This document shows positions 10,264 to 21,698 of a stretch of DNA of 64,000 nt, in pieces. The stretch is from assembly GCF_026262505.1 (NCBI RefSeq), contig NC_067207.1:24148082-24212081 (forward strand). Direction: 5' to 3'. The notes beneath the pieces were generated by a model that worked only from the letters and a program-made list of their open reading frames with translations, ran no database searches and was not told where the DNA came from. The position numbers were made by a program, and so were the translations under genes. Each line of letters starts with the position of its first letter. Position 1 is the first letter of the stretch. Source of the DNA: Trichomonas vaginalis G3 (Eukaryota; Parabasalia; Trichomonadida; Trichomonadidae).

Positions 10264-12876
10264 ATGGATCCATTAGTCGAGGAAGTTCGGCACCTCGATA
10301 TAATGGCCCGATCTGCAGGCAAAAACATCGATATAATACAGTCAATAGTAAATGGGCGGGAAGATGCATATGATTTTATGGTTGCAATTTTTCAAAATGC
10401 AGAAGAGGATTACACATTATTTGCTGGCGCACATCTTTTGAAAGAAATAATCACTAAGAAATGGGATGACATGAATCAAAGTCAGCAATTAGACCTTCGT
10501 TATTACGTTCTTAATCTATTAGAAACGCTACCACCAGAATTGAATGTGTATCAACAAATAAATGCTGATCTCGTTCTCATCGCAATTAGAGAGGTCCCAG
10601 AAAATTGGCCGAATTTTTTGCAACAAATTTTATTGAGCGAACCTCCTAAATTTAAACTTTTTGCCGACTTCATTGCGGCTATTAAAGATATTAAAATAAC
10701 ACCAGAACATCATCAACAGATTTCAGAAATGATTAATCAAAATATACAAGAAATTCTCCCGATTATCATCAATCATTTTCCACGCGATTCTTCAAATGAA
10801 GCACTAGTTGAACTCGCACCATATTTGAACTGGGAAGTATTAATGGCATCTAATATTCAGCAAATCTACGATCCGCCGAACCCTGATGGCTTTCAAGCCT
10901 TGACAGAGCTTCTTCTCGTACAAGGTATAGATGAAGATACTCTCAGAACGTTTTTTATAGCTCTTTGTGAAGCAACAACAGATAATTACAATTATTTACT
11001 TCCTGTTATACAGCAATACCTAGAGGAACTCGAAAATCCAGATTCTATAGAAACACTCACATTAGTACATATGAAATTACTCGTAGAAGACATTGAAGAC
11101 TTCGAATATTGGGAATTTTTTATTTTGACAATTTACGATGATTTCATGAATGGTAATCCATCACGATTCAGTATACACGAGGATGTCATAAATTCGCTTA
11201 TTACAAAGCTTCTTACAACGATGCCGAAAAATCCAGAAGTTATTACGTTTGAAAAGCGAGCAAATTACTCAAACTTAAAGCTGAGATACGAGCAGACACG
11301 TGCCATGTGTATTTGTATAATAGAAATGGCTCCTGCAGCTTTTGTTGCTCAAATAACAGATTTATTCCAAAGTCAAGTAGAAAATTTCAATCCTTCTACA
11401 TTCTCCAGTCTATGCTGGGCCACATCATGCGTAGCTTTCGAAGAAGTAATCGATACTGGCTTCGCAGCCGAAGTTTTCAAACTTGCCTTTGATGCAGTGC
11501 AAACTACTGAAGAATCAACGGAGTGTTTAGCTTGCCTACTCTACCTGACCCAATCTTTCATAAACAACCAAAAGTTTACCGGTGAATGTTTCGATATTGC
11601 TGCACATTGCGCTGTTGCAGCATTGGGAAAAAGTGACATCGAAAATTTAACCGTTCAAGCTATTCATGCATTAGCATATTCGATGCCTGCTATATCCGAA
11701 ATGATCGATGCCGAAGATTTTTTCCTTACAGATGAAAATGCAATTCAAGCCGACAATTTTTCAGTGGCTGCCGATGCCATTTTCCATGTCAGCTCTCCAG
11801 AACTTAAAAGCAAGCTTGTTGATACGCTTGTTGGCCGCATAACAAATGCTTTTGACCAAGAATTATCATTTGGGTCAATCCGAGAGCTGAAATTCTGTGT
11901 TTACGCATTAGCAGGTACCGCAAGAGCCGATCCATCATATGCCATAAAAGTATTGCCGAATTTATCCCAGATTTTTACAAATCTGAATAATAACTTCCTT
12001 GAAAGCATAATTAACCTGATCCAAGAGAACAGCCAGAACGCAGCCCGCGATGATGTACGTCTTATGCGTTCATTTTTCTGTGCCGAAATGAATTTGTACA
12101 AAGATACGATTCCACAACTCGGAACATCCCTTTTAGCGATCTTTTCCCAACTCCCTCCTAACCTAAGGATGCCAGACGCTCTTTCCCTCGCGAAATCCAT
12201 TGTCAACGTTGACAAATCTCTTATTGTTCAAGTTCGAGATCTTGTTCTTAACATAATAGAGAATCTTGTTGGCGAAGGCACTCTCAGTCTCGAGTACGCA
12301 AACACTTTACCCGAGTTACTGCAAACAATCGCAGAGAAAGACATAAATTTCATTACTTCAGAAGATATCACTTCACTTGAGATTCTTATCTCCAAACAGA
12401 TCAACAAACAGTCACTTCTTGCTCTTACATGCATCATTAACAAGTGGAGTCTCCATCCAGACCGCCAGAACTTGATGCGCGAGCACATCGGAAAGATTGT
12501 TGTTTGCGCAATTTGCGCGGCATGCGAACCAAGTCATCGCGGTGCATTCGCGGAATTGTCACAGATCGCGAGCTTTTTGATACAGTACTCTGTTGCACAG
12601 GACTGCCCTGTTTCTCTCGTTGACGGCGTGAACAACGCTACAGCACTTGGTCAAGTTGTTGCTCATGAGATCTGCTCGAGGTTCCCTTGCATCAGTGCAA
12701 ACGATCTTGAAGGTCTTTGCTCGATGCTTATCGAACAGGCTTCCAATGAAACATTCGAGCAAGTCGTTATACAGATTGCTTCTAAAGCAAAGATGGCAAC
12801 AGAACTTGAAACTGTCAGACACTTAAGAGTACTTCGTGTTAAAGCAATGATGGGAATGGGATTGTTTGATTTATAA
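10264..12876 (+). CDS. Importin-beta superfamily karyopherin, exportin-1 (CRM1)-like
   Basis: An 870-residue all-helical HEAT-repeat protein. The N-terminal region (about residues 25-110) has the importin-beta N-terminal pattern: AGAHLLKEII, then a stretch ending in ADLVLIAIREVPENWPNF, which resembles the CRM1 signature of lysine/tryptophan-proline residues. A later FSSLCWATSCVAFEE stretch (around residue 380) recalls the CRM1 cargo-region motif LCWAIGSISGAM. Such proteins carry cargo through the nuclear pore under Ran-GTP control. At 870 residues it is shorter than typical CRM1 (about 1070). The stop is followed at once by TAAA, as in trichomonad polyadenylation signals. Importin family is firm; the exportin-1 subtype is moderate. 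Confidence 0.75.
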   Translation: MDPLVEEVRHLDIMARSAGKNIDIIQSIVNGREDAYDFMVAIFQNAEEDYTLFAGAHLLKEIITKKWDDMNQSQQLDLRYYVLNLLETLPPELNVYQQINADLVLIAIREVPENWPNFLQQILLSEPPKFKLFADFIAAIKDIKITPEHHQQISEMINQNIQEILPIIINHFPRDSSNEALVELAPYLNWEVLMASNIQQIYDPPNPDGFQALTELLLVQGIDEDTLRTFFIALCEATTDNYNYLLPVIQQYLEELENPDSIETLTLVHMKLLVEDIEDFEYWEFFILTIYDDFMNGNPSRFSIHEDVINSLITKLLTTMPKNPEVITFEKRANYSNLKLRYEQTRAMCICIIEMAPAAFVAQITDLFQSQVENFNPSTFSSLCWATSCVAFEEVIDTGFAAEVFKLAFDAVQTTEESTECLACLLYLTQSFINNQKFTGECFDIAAHCAVAALGKSDIENLTVQAIHALAYSMPAISEMIDAEDFFLTDENAIQADNFSVAADAIFHVSSPELKSKLVDTLVGRITNAFDQELSFGSIRELKFCVYALAGTARADPSYAIKVLPNLSQIFTNLNNNFLESIINLIQENSQNAARDDVRLMRSFFCAEMNLYKDTIPQLGTSLLAIFSQLPPNLRMPDALSLAKSIVNVDKSLIVQVRDLVLNIIENLVGEGTLSLEYANTLPELLQTIAEKDINFITSEDITSLEILISKQINKQSLLALTCIINKWSLHPDRQNLMREHIGKIVVCAICAACEPSHRGAFAELSQIASFLIQYSVAQDCPVSLVDGVNNATALGQVVAHEICSRFPCISANDLEGLCSMLIEQASNETFEQVVIQIASKAKMATELETVRHLRVLRVKAMMGMGLFDL

Positions 12877-13100
12877 TAAATATTAAAAATAATATTATTT
12901 AATCTTTATTATGTTTTTTTATCAATATTGCGTTCTGATGCATTGAGATCTTATTAATATTATTACTTAATCTTCATCATACATTATGTATTTCATTCCA
13001 AGTCAATGGTGGGAATGGGATTGTTTTTAAAATATTTAATCCTTACCATTATGTTTTTTACGGATGTTTCGTTCTAAATCAATGATTTAAATATAGGATA
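12845..13100 (+). repeat. Tandem partial duplication of the exportin gene 3' end
   Basis: The last coding bases and 3' flank (ATGGGAATGGGATTGTTT followed by an AT run and TTATGTTTTTT) recur about 155 bp downstream (GTGGGAATGGGATTGTTT at about 13003). The second copy is diverged and non-coding, a small old tandem duplication of the gene tail. Confidence 0.65.
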
Positions 13101-13170
13101 CTAACTAATTGTGGATTCAAATTGTAAAATGTGTCGGTGTTGTCCACTATAGAATCGCCCATAGAATTGA

Positions 13171-15000
13171 CTAAAAAAGGTCTATAATAAATTCGATTAT
13201 AAACGAATAGGAAAACAAAGATAATATTTCATGTAACAAGACATAAATATGAATACTCTGTATATTTAAATAACTCAAAATTAGATACGAAAGAACAAAC
13301 TCTAACAAACACTGAATTACTTTTATGAATAGCAATTTCGGGTAGAGATACTTGTTAATTGAATCATTGTATATGAAAAAACAATTGAGTTTTCGGTTAA
13401 AATTAATTTTCCCACCATGAAATCTTAAAAGAGACTCCATTTTGTTTTTTCCCGTCATAGTATCAAGAGAATGTTGCTTATTTTTTTGTAGAAAATTCAA
13501 TATTTTTTGGTAAAGTTTGAGAAAACCCCAATGTCCTATATTCGAGCGCATGACGGCGATATCAAGAGGAGTTTGACCATATTTATTCAATGAATTGATT
13601 TCGGCACCATGTGAAATTAATATTTCTGCATATTCTGTGTTAGACAAAAATGCTGCTATATGCAGAGGTGTATTTCCATTGATATTTTTCGCATTGACAT
13701 TTGCACCTTTTGAAATCAGGAGTTCAATCAGATCTTTATAACCATGCTGCAGTGTATAGATAATTAAATTATTTCCATAAATATCTGTCTTATTGACGTA
13801 TGCACCACGTGAAATAAAAAGTTGTGCCATATCTTTAAGATTTAATGAAAATATATACTCAAGAAGGATCTTACCATCAATTTTTTCATTCGGATCGGCA
13901 CCGTGTGAAATTAAAATATCAACAACTTTCTCATTATTATATTTAATTCCATAAAGAAGTGATGGTATTTTATTAATTTCATCTTTGATATTGGCTCCAT
14001 TTGAAACAAGTAACTCCACGATATCTGTCAAATTAAGCGCTAGTGCTATAAAAAGAGGAGTTCCAAAGTCTGGACATGATTCATCAATTTTAATCCCATT
14101 CAAAATCAAATATTTTACAATAGATGTTTCTTCTGCATAAACAGCTAAGTGAAGGGCTGTATAATTACTCCACTTTGAATTAATATCTACACCATTTAAA
14201 TGCAAATATTCACATAGAGACGGAATTCTATAATACGGAGAAAATACAAAACATGTGTTGAAATCATTAGTTCGATTCAAATAAATAAGAAATGAATGAA
14301 GATTGTGAAAATTATTACTGCCTATATATAAAGATGTGTTGAATTCATCTATCAATTTAAGAATATTTTCAGTATTATGAGATGCAATTGCAGCATTATA
14401 TGTTAATGAATCAGGTTTTTGTTCTTTCAAACATTCATTTATGATATATTGATTGTCTCCACGAAATGAAGCATCAAGACATTCTTTTGTGATTTCAACT
14501 TTGAATTCTGTTCTTAATAAATTGAAACAGTTAAATGCTCCATGAAAACAACATGTTTTAAGTAAATCACTGAGATTAAGGCTCTCATGTTTCAAGAATT
14601 CACTTAGAGATTCTTCATCATCCTTCAATATTGCATCAAGATATGTGTTTGTGATAGAAGTGTCATAATTTGAAAGAGTTAAGTTATCAGGATTGATATC
14701 ACAATGATATTCTTGATAAATTCTATTCATCAGATCTACGTATGCATGATGATAACGTAATCTGTCTTGACCAATAGAGTTTAATGTATCCATCATCTTT
14801 TGTGCTGTAAAATATCCTGCATCAATCAAGTTATCCTTGATCTCCTTGTATAATTCTGCTGTTGAGTTTATTTTATCCGAATCCAATCTATATATTGCAT
14901 CCACAGTCTCAATGTATCCTTTGTACTTATCCATAAGTATTTCATAATGCTTATATGCTTGGTTATCTTCCATTAGCTGAATAATTAAGATAGCTAACAT
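13171..15000 (-). CDS. DUF3447-ankyrin protein with C-terminal membrane segment (copy A)
   Basis: A 609-residue protein of the large trichomonad ankyrin family. Residues 10-265 form the DUF3447-type helical N-terminus (YKGYIETVDAIYRLDS...). About seven ankyrin repeats follow (residues 270-490), ending with the classical GNTPLHIAA...GAEINSLNKYGQTPLDIAV units. The last 55 residues are strongly hydrophobic, suggesting one or two membrane helices. The methionine at residue 10 (MEDNQAYKHYE) is an equally good start and fits family N-termini better. Function unknown; probably protein-protein interaction at a membrane. It is the only intact member of a local cluster. Confidence 0.85.
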   Translation of the reverse strand: MLAILIIQLMEDNQAYKHYEILMDKYKGYIETVDAIYRLDSDKINSTAELYKEIKDNLIDAGYFTAQKMMDTLNSIGQDRLRYHHAYVDLMNRIYQEYHCDINPDNLTLSNYDTSITNTYLDAILKDDEESLSEFLKHESLNLSDLLKTCCFHGAFNCFNLLRTEFKVEITKECLDASFRGDNQYIINECLKEQKPDSLTYNAAIASHNTENILKLIDEFNTSLYIGSNNFHNLHSFLIYLNRTNDFNTCFVFSPYYRIPSLCEYLHLNGVDINSKWSNYTALHLAVYAEETSIVKYLILNGIKIDESCPDFGTPLFIALALNLTDIVELLVSNGANIKDEINKIPSLLYGIKYNNEKVVDILISHGADPNEKIDGKILLEYIFSLNLKDMAQLFISRGAYVNKTDIYGNNLIIYTLQHGYKDLIELLISKGANVNAKNINGNTPLHIAAFLSNTEYAEILISHGAEINSLNKYGQTPLDIAVMRSNIGHWGFLKLYQKILNFLQKNKQHSLDTMTGKNKMESLLRFHGGKINFNRKLNCFFIYNDSINKYLYPKLLFIKVIQCLLEFVLSYLILSYLNIQSIHIYVLLHEILSLFSYSFIIEFIIDLF

Positions 15001-15469
15001 TAAGATGATTGATTTAAACTAAATGTCAGATTTACTTTATAAACTCACAATTGAAAATTTTTAAAATTTTACTAAACAAAAAGCAAAAATAAATAATCTT
15101 GATCATATGAGTTTTCATTTTCATTTGCTAATAAATAATTCAATTATTTTGAGAGAATGTCAAAATTGTGTTGCGAAAGTGCAATTTTTTCCATAAATGG
15201 TATATCGTGTTCAAAATTGAAAGCTGTACAAATTTCATGTCAGTTAACTGTATAATACACTCAGATTGGTACAAGATAATCTTTAATTTAGTTTTTGTCA
15301 AAATTGTGATGATTTTGGAGAGAAAATCTTTTAAAAAGACTCGGACTGTTTAAAATTATATTAAAATTCTTGAAGAAACAAATCAATGGTAAATGATTTC
15401 TTTGTCGGTCATTACTGATTCAATACTATCAATTAATGGAGTTACCAGAAGAGGACATGTTGCAAATTT
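15001..15469. other. Intergenic DNA upstream of ankyrin copy A
   Basis: AT-rich, no convincing gene. A short frame around 15168-15353 has no family features. Confidence 0.5.
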
Positions 15470-16170
15470 AACAAACAAAGGCATCAATTTTGTGTTTTTA
15501 TATTTTACTGAATTATCGAAATCCGCAATAGTTGACTCACTATCTGTGGTTGAATTCTCATATGTTATTATAGAATATTCAATTTGAAAAGTGATAATCT
15601 CTTGATTCCAGGAAAAAACAACAACAACAACAATAAATCATCAAACTTACACAGCGAATAAAGCAAACCAAAGATCATCCCCTTTATTTCCTATAAAATT
15701 ACATGATGTAAACGTAAATGCTATAGAATAAACAAAAATTTGGTGTGAATTCATATCATTGTCGGTTTGATTGTTATCAATGACATTGACACAAGACACA
15801 AATGAATCAGAAGAAATAAGAAGACTATAACTCTCTGTTGAAATTTTGACTCGATTTTTTGTAATGTTGCATTGATTCATGATACAAAGATCAATAATTA
15901 TGGAACGTGTCTCTAAACAACATTTTTCTAAGCTGCCGCAATCGTAAACTAAAGTTTCGTTTACAAAATTTCTGTAACTTAGTAATGGTGATACTCTTAT
16001 AGAAAATGAAGTCCCATGTCCCAATTTGTAGATTTCGGGTATGAATTTTTTTGTTTGAATAATTTCTCCACTTAGAAATAAGTAGAGAGAACCTCCATCT
16101 TGTTTTCCGGAGGCACATGACTCGAATTGGTTTGATGTTACATATGCATTATCGTAATATATTTTTCTTA
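15470..16170 (-). pseudogene. Pmp-like beta-helix surface protein, degraded fragment
   Basis: The minus strand encodes pieces matching the better preserved Pmp-like gene at 19570-20646: NETLVYDCGSLEKC parallels NETIVCNCVSIKSD, CIMNQCNITKN parallels CILNHCNITHN, CVNVIDNNQTD parallels CVNIIENNQSS, and YENSTTDSEST parallels FENSTIDNTES. Several frame changes and stops separate the pieces, and a CAA microsatellite (15609-15625) lies between two of them. It is a decayed duplicate of the same gene type. Confidence 0.7.
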
Positions 16171-16352
16171 GGAAATTCGAATCACTCCATTTGGTTTTAA
16201 TTCATTAAATAAATAAACAGCTTGAAACATAATAATTTAAGCTGTTTGACCTTAAAAATTCAGAATTGCTGTGAGTTCAGACTTCAGATAAGCAAAGAAT
16301 TTATTTCAACATTGAATTGAGTAATTAATGCAAAGATATCTGTTTAAACAGA

Positions 16353-16901
16353 CTATCCTGTGATTCCACTGTTTCCAAAATTAGAATTCTGAAAGAAATA
16401 ATCAAATATTATATCAACACCACTGTTTCTTTTGAGTTTACCCATATTAGCAGATTTTTTTTCACCATGTGCAATTAAGAGAGATTCCATTTCACTTTCT
16501 TCATTTAAAGATCCAAAGATATTTTTGCGATTTTCGTGAAGTTTGAGAAAATCTCCATGTTCTAACTTCGAACGCATAACAGCAATATCAAGAGGAGTTT
16601 GACCATATTTATTCAATGAATTGATTTCAGCATTGTGTGATATTAATATTTCTGCATATTCTGTGTTAGGCAATAATGCTGCTAAATGCAGAGGTGTATT
16701 TCCATTGATATTTGCACCGTTTGGAACCAGAAGTTCAATTATATCATTGCTTTTGCATTCTACGATTAAAGAATTTTTATATTGCTCAGATAAATTGAAA
16801 GATGATTGCAAAATATTAACGAAGAATTCCATTTTTTTTAATAATAGCATAATAATGCTTAAAAATGACATTATTTCCATAATAATGATTAAAAATGGCA
16901 T
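16353..16901 (-). pseudogene. Ankyrin gene fragment
   Basis: The 182-residue frame contains an ankyrin segment (GNTPLHLAALLPNTEYAEILISH... to GQTPLDIAV) identical to that of copy B (17171-19043), joined to an unrelated N-terminus and a different C-terminus. It lacks the DUF3447 part and most repeats, so it is most likely a relic of a tandem duplication or partial gene conversion rather than a functional gene. Confidence 0.6.
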
Positions 16902-17170
16902 GTGAAATAAGAAGTTGAGTCAACTCCTGCATGAAATATACTTACAAACTGATTCAAAGAACTGATGTCAGCAGGATGGCTAATTTCAACATTTCTTTGT
17001 TCAAAACTCTTAATATTTCTCCCGTCATATTTTAATAGTTGATTTTGGTATAAATTATTATTTTTCAAAGCAGAACCTTTTTTAAATCAAATAAAATGCT
17101 TTTGTAATATAATTCGTTTATTAAACATAATAGAAGAATGGTAAAATTTATGAAAAAACTTGGCGTATTT

Positions 17171-19043
17171 TCAATTATCCGTTCCAAAAATTGAACATAA
17201 TCCATCACATAAATAGTCTAAAAAATATTCAATTATCGATGAATGGGAAAATATAAATACAATTTCTTGTAAAAAGATCCGAATAAGAATATTATGTGTA
17301 TCTATTGTACAGTAAATTATAAAGGAAATATATAACTCTAACGAACCATGAATTATTTTTAAAACTGGCGATATCGGGTAGAGATATTCATCAATTGAAA
17401 TATTGCATTTGAAAAAAGAATTGAGTCTTCGGTTCGAATTTATTTTTCCACCATGAGATCTTAAGAGAGATTCCATTTTGTTTTTCTCCGTCATAGTATC
17501 GTGAGAATATTGCTTATTTTTTTGAAGAAAATTCAATATTTTTTGGTAAAGTTTGATAAAACACCAATGTTCGCTCTTAGAACGTATGACAGCAATATCA
17601 AGAGGAGTTTGACCATATTTATTCAATGAATTGATTTCAGCATTGTGTGATATTAATATTTCTGCATATTCTGTGTTAGGCAATAATGCTGCTAAATGCA
17701 GAGGTGTATTTCCATTGATATTTTTCGCATTGACATTTATATCATTTGAAATTAGAAATTCAAACATATCTTTATGACCATGCAGCAGTGTATAGATAAT
17801 TAAATTATGTCCATATATATCTGTCTCATTGATGTTTGTACCACGTGAAATAAGAAGTTGTGCTATATCTTTTAGATTTAATGCAAATATATATTTAAGA
17901 ATGTTCACACCATCAATTTTTTTCATTCGGATCAGCACCGTGTGAAATTAAAATATCAACAACTTTCTTATTATTATTTATGATTCCATATTGAAGTGCT
18001 GACATATTATCAATTTCATCTTTGATATTGATATTGGCTCCATTTGAAACAAGTAACTCCACGATATCTGTCAAATTACGAGATAGGGCTAAATTAAGAG
18101 CAGTTCCAAAGTTTGTACATGTTTCATCAATATTAATTCCATTCATAATCAAATATTTTATAATGGATGTTTCTTCTGCATAAACAGCTAAATGGAGGGC
18201 TGTATAATTACTACAATTTGCATTAATATCTATACCATTTAAATGCAAATATTCACATAGAGACGGAATTCTATAATACGGAGAAAATACAAAACATGTG
18301 TTGAAATCATTAGTTTGATTCAAATAAATAAGAAATGAATGAAGATTGTGAAAATTATTACTGCCTATATATAAAGATGTGTTGAATTCATCTATCAATT
18401 TAAGAATATTTTCAGTATTATGAGATGCAATTGCAGCATTATATGTTAATGAATCAGGTTTTTGTTCTTTCAAACATTCATTTATGATATATTGATTGTC
18501 TCCACGAAATGAAGCATCAAGACATTCTTTTGTGATTTCAACTTTGAATTCTGTTCTTAATAAATTGAAACAGTTAAATGCTCCATGAAAACAACATGTT
18601 TTAAGTAAATCACTGAGATTAAGGCTCTCATGTTTCAAGAATTCACTTAGAGATTCTTCATCATCCTTCAATATTGCATCAAGATATGTGTTTGTGATAG
18701 AAGTGTCATAATTTGAAAGAGTTAAGTTATCAGGATTGATATCACAATGATATTCTTGATAAATTCTATTCATCAACTCTACGTATGCATGACGATAACG
18801 TAATCTATCTTGACCAATAGAGTTTAATGTATCCATCATCTTTTGTGCTGTAAAATATCCTGCATCAATCAAGTTATCCTTGATCTCCTTGTATAATTCT
18901 GCTGTTGAGTTTATTTTATCCGAATCCAATCTATAAATTGCATCCACAGTTTCAATGTATCCCTTGTACTTATCCATAAGTATTTCATAATGCTTATATG
19001 CTTGGTTATCTTCCATTAGCTGAATAATTAAGATAGCGAACAT
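17171..19043 (-). pseudogene. DUF3447-ankyrin gene copy B, frameshifted
   Basis: The first 376 codons give DUF3447 plus the first ankyrin repeats; the following 255 codons in another frame give the remaining repeats and a hydrophobic C-terminus like copy A. The frame changes at a T run: seven T at 17917-17923 where copy A has six T at 13881-13886. This could be a real mutation or a homopolymer sequencing error. The first 260 residues are almost identical to copy A (four differences seen), while the ankyrin part differs much more, pointing to gene conversion of the N-terminal half. Confidence 0.8.
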
Positions 19044-19569
19044 TAGGATGATTGATTTGTATGACCAGGATTATATATTTTTGCTTTTGGATGAGTGAAT
19101 TTTTAAAATTTTTCAATCAAATTTTTAATTTTGACTTATCTTCAAAATTTGACATGTAGGGTAAATCAATTATTTTAATGGAAATGAAATTTTTAAATCA
19201 AAGGTAATCAAATAATATATAAGAATTAGTAAAAATTAGCTAATAATATTTTTGATTTGACTAATTTTTGCGATTTTGGAGATTTGAAGATCATTTTTCC
19301 CCATACATATAACCAGCAATGATCGCATATTAAATTTGGTTAAACAATACCAATCAGTATGGTAGATTTTTTGATAATTTTATATAGAATTGTACTTTCG
19401 ACCTATGGTATCAACAATTGCATTACTATGAAAAGAATATCGAAAGTATTTAATACGCGGATTAAATTTATGAAAGGATTTCAAATATCTTGAAGAATTT
19501 CTAAATAATTTTGACTGTTTCTTCCTTGAACTTTCAAATGCGATATAATGAGAAGTACCATAACATACA
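19044..19569. other. Intergenic DNA between ankyrin copy B and Pmp-like gene
   Basis: About 525 bp, AT-rich, no open frame of note on either strand. Confidence 0.5.
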
Positions 19570-20646
19570 TCAATGTTTATTCTTCAAGAATTTGGAATTC
19601 AAGAACAAATAGAAAAATTTAATATGGTTTTTAACATAAGCATTATTTTCGATCTCATCTTCACCTTTCATTAAAGGTCGACTTTTGAAAAAATAACAAG
19701 TATTTCCAAATGAAATATTTGTATTCTTAAATACAAGAGATGAACTACTTAAACTTTCAGTGTTATCTATTGTTGAATTTTCAAATGTTATTATACAATC
19801 ATTTGCATAAAAAATGTGAGAAACTTCATTCTCACGAATACAACAATAACTCATGAAAACATTAGAATAATAAGAACGAATCAGAAAACCACCTTCTGGA
19901 CTTTTATTTCTTATATAATTACACGAAGTAACTTTAAATATTGATGATTTATATGAATCAGATGATGAGTGATAATTAAAATTATCGGATGATTGATTGT
20001 TCTCAATGATATTGACACAAATTATGTATGAATCAGAGGTGATCCTATCTATATCATAGCCTCCATATGAATCAATGTAATTGTGAGTAATATTACAATG
20101 ATTCAGGATACAAAATCCTTTAATCATTAGAGCTGTAGTAATAGCGTCTGATTTTATACTGACACAATTGCATACTATTGTTTCATTTGCATGATTTTTG
20201 GAACCTGGAGTTTCAGAAGCAGCTGCATAAAAAGAACTTCCAGAATAACCAGTTGATGAATTTAAGTATGAATTTTTTGATTGGACAATCTGTCCATCGA
20301 AGCCAAAGTATAGAGATCCTCCACCTGATCCAGAGGAACATGAATCAAATTTATTTGTGGTAGCATATAATTTACCATCATCTCCTGAACCAATTCCAAC
20401 AGCACCGTCTGTTAATCCAAGAAAATAACAGCTTGAAACGAAGTAATTTGAACTACCTGATCTTGAAAATTCAGTACCATTGTTACGATGCTCTTCAATA
20501 TAGCTTGATCCGGGAAATGCTTCTTCCCAGGAGATATCGGAAGTTTTATTCTGACAAAAAATTTGCATCGTTTTCACGCTCTCAAAATCATTTCTTATCC
20601 ATTTAAATGAGTTCCAGTTTCTGAATCGTTTATTCGATACCTGCAA
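19570..20646 (-). pseudogene. Pmp-like right-handed beta-helix surface protein, probably cut by Maverick copy 2
   Basis: A 358-residue frame rich in Ser, Asn, Cys and Gly with repeating units of the form F/S-x-S-C-x-F (NYFVSSCYFLG, ATTNKFDSCSS, FKVTSCNYIRN, VFMSYCCIREN, ITFENSTIDN). This is the parallel beta-helix rhythm of the trichomonad Pmp-like (chlamydial polymorphic membrane protein-like) surface family. No signal peptide is present at the N-terminus, and the C-terminus lacks a clear membrane helix. The frame begins only 17 bp from the Maverick copy 2 terminus, so the missing 5' part was probably removed or displaced by that insertion. Confidence 0.65.
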
Positions 20647-20662
20647 TTTTTTTCAATATCGT

Positions 20663-20724
20663 AGTAGTATATGAGTGCGGGTTTAGTGACTTTTTTTGTT
20701 TCATCTATATATAGACGATGCATT
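20663..20724 (+). repeat. Terminal sequence of Maverick copy 2
   Basis: AGTAGTATATGAGTGCGGGT at the outer edge, followed by GTGACTTTTTTTGTT and a TATATATAGA run, matches the inverted end of copy 1. The host flank is the Pmp-like gene. Confidence 0.8.
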
Positions 20725-20814
20725 AAAATATATTTATTTATAAATCATTAAAAAAATTAACATTAATTTTAAAATAATTTAATTTTTTATCTTTTATAAA
20801 GAAGCTATATATAG

Positions 20815-21402
20815 ATGATGTCAGATATTCCGCGATTAATTAAACATTGTTTAAATCCTGAATGGGTTAAACTTCAATTTAAAAATGAAGATTGTGAATT
20901 ATTAAATGAATATGAAAGCCAAAATAAGCTAATGAGGTATAAATATAATGATAAAGAATATTTAATTTCATGGAATCAATGGAGTCATAATCAAAGACCT
21001 CATAAACGAGAAGAAGAAATTGAAAATAATGAAATGGAAATCATTGATGACATTAAAGAGGATGGAATTCCTAAATTTTGTAGAAAAACCATTAGAACTA
21101 AGTTAGGAGCATATAAACGTAGAGTATTAAATCCTGAATATCTTAAACATCAATTTAAAAAGGAAGACTGTGAATTATTAAACGTTAATGAATATGAAAA
21201 TGCTAAATCAAAACTGAGATATAAATATATTGGAAGTGATGAAAGGTGTAAAGATAAAGATAAAGTTTATTCAGTTTCATATAATAACTGGCACACGTTG
21301 GGGATAAGAAAACATTTAGGAGATTATGGTAAAAGTTCCGAATTCTTCAAATCTAGTATGTATGAGAGAGTAAAAGAAATCAGATATAATTATCATTCAT
21401 GA
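20815..21402 (+). CDS. Terminal-gene protein with a duplicated domain (copy 2)
   Basis: 195 residues, differing from the 8201-8788 product by only a few substitutions. It keeps both repeats (EDCELLNEYESQNK and EDCELLNVNEYENAK, each ending in SWNQW or SYNNW). Conservation in both copies argues that the protein was under selection until recently. Confidence 0.6.
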   Translation: MMSDIPRLIKHCLNPEWVKLQFKNEDCELLNEYESQNKLMRYKYNDKEYLISWNQWSHNQRPHKREEEIENNEMEIIDDIKEDGIPKFCRKTIRTKLGAYKRRVLNPEYLKHQFKKEDCELLNVNEYENAKSKLRYKYIGSDERCKDKDKVYSVSYNNWHTLGIRKHLGDYGKSSEFFKSSMYERVKEIRYNYHS

Positions 21403-21698
21403 ATGAAAAATAAACTTTAAAAATTCATGTCTTACATTTTTGAATAATTTTTTGTAAACGTAAGAATTCATACAATATCGAGTGATTTTGTATCATTTTT
21501 TTTAACATATGAAGTAAAAAATGTATGATTTTTACGGTTTTTATTCTTACGTTTTTGAATAAATCAAGATTTAAAAATTTTCAGAATCGTAAGAAATTTT
21601 CACTAAACCCATACATAATGAAATAAAAAAAATAAAAAAAATAAAAAAATAAACTTTAAAAATTCATGTCTCAGAATCAACAATGAACTTTAAATAAG
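21403..21698. other. Non-coding spacer with short direct repeats
   Basis: A 24-bp stretch (AATAAACTTTAAAAATTCAT...) occurs twice (about 21409 and 21651), and the intervening DNA has several ACGTAAGAATT / TTCTTACGTTT half-repeats. No gene is visible. Confidence 0.5.

Noticed and set aside
11901-12822. Minus-strand open frames of 86-104 codons within the exportin-like gene
   Set aside because: Antisense shadows of a clear HEAT-repeat protein; no family features.
13095-13110. ACTAACTAA resembling a trichomonad intron branch site
   Set aside because: No 5' splice site or coding sequence around it, and the exportin frame has already ended.
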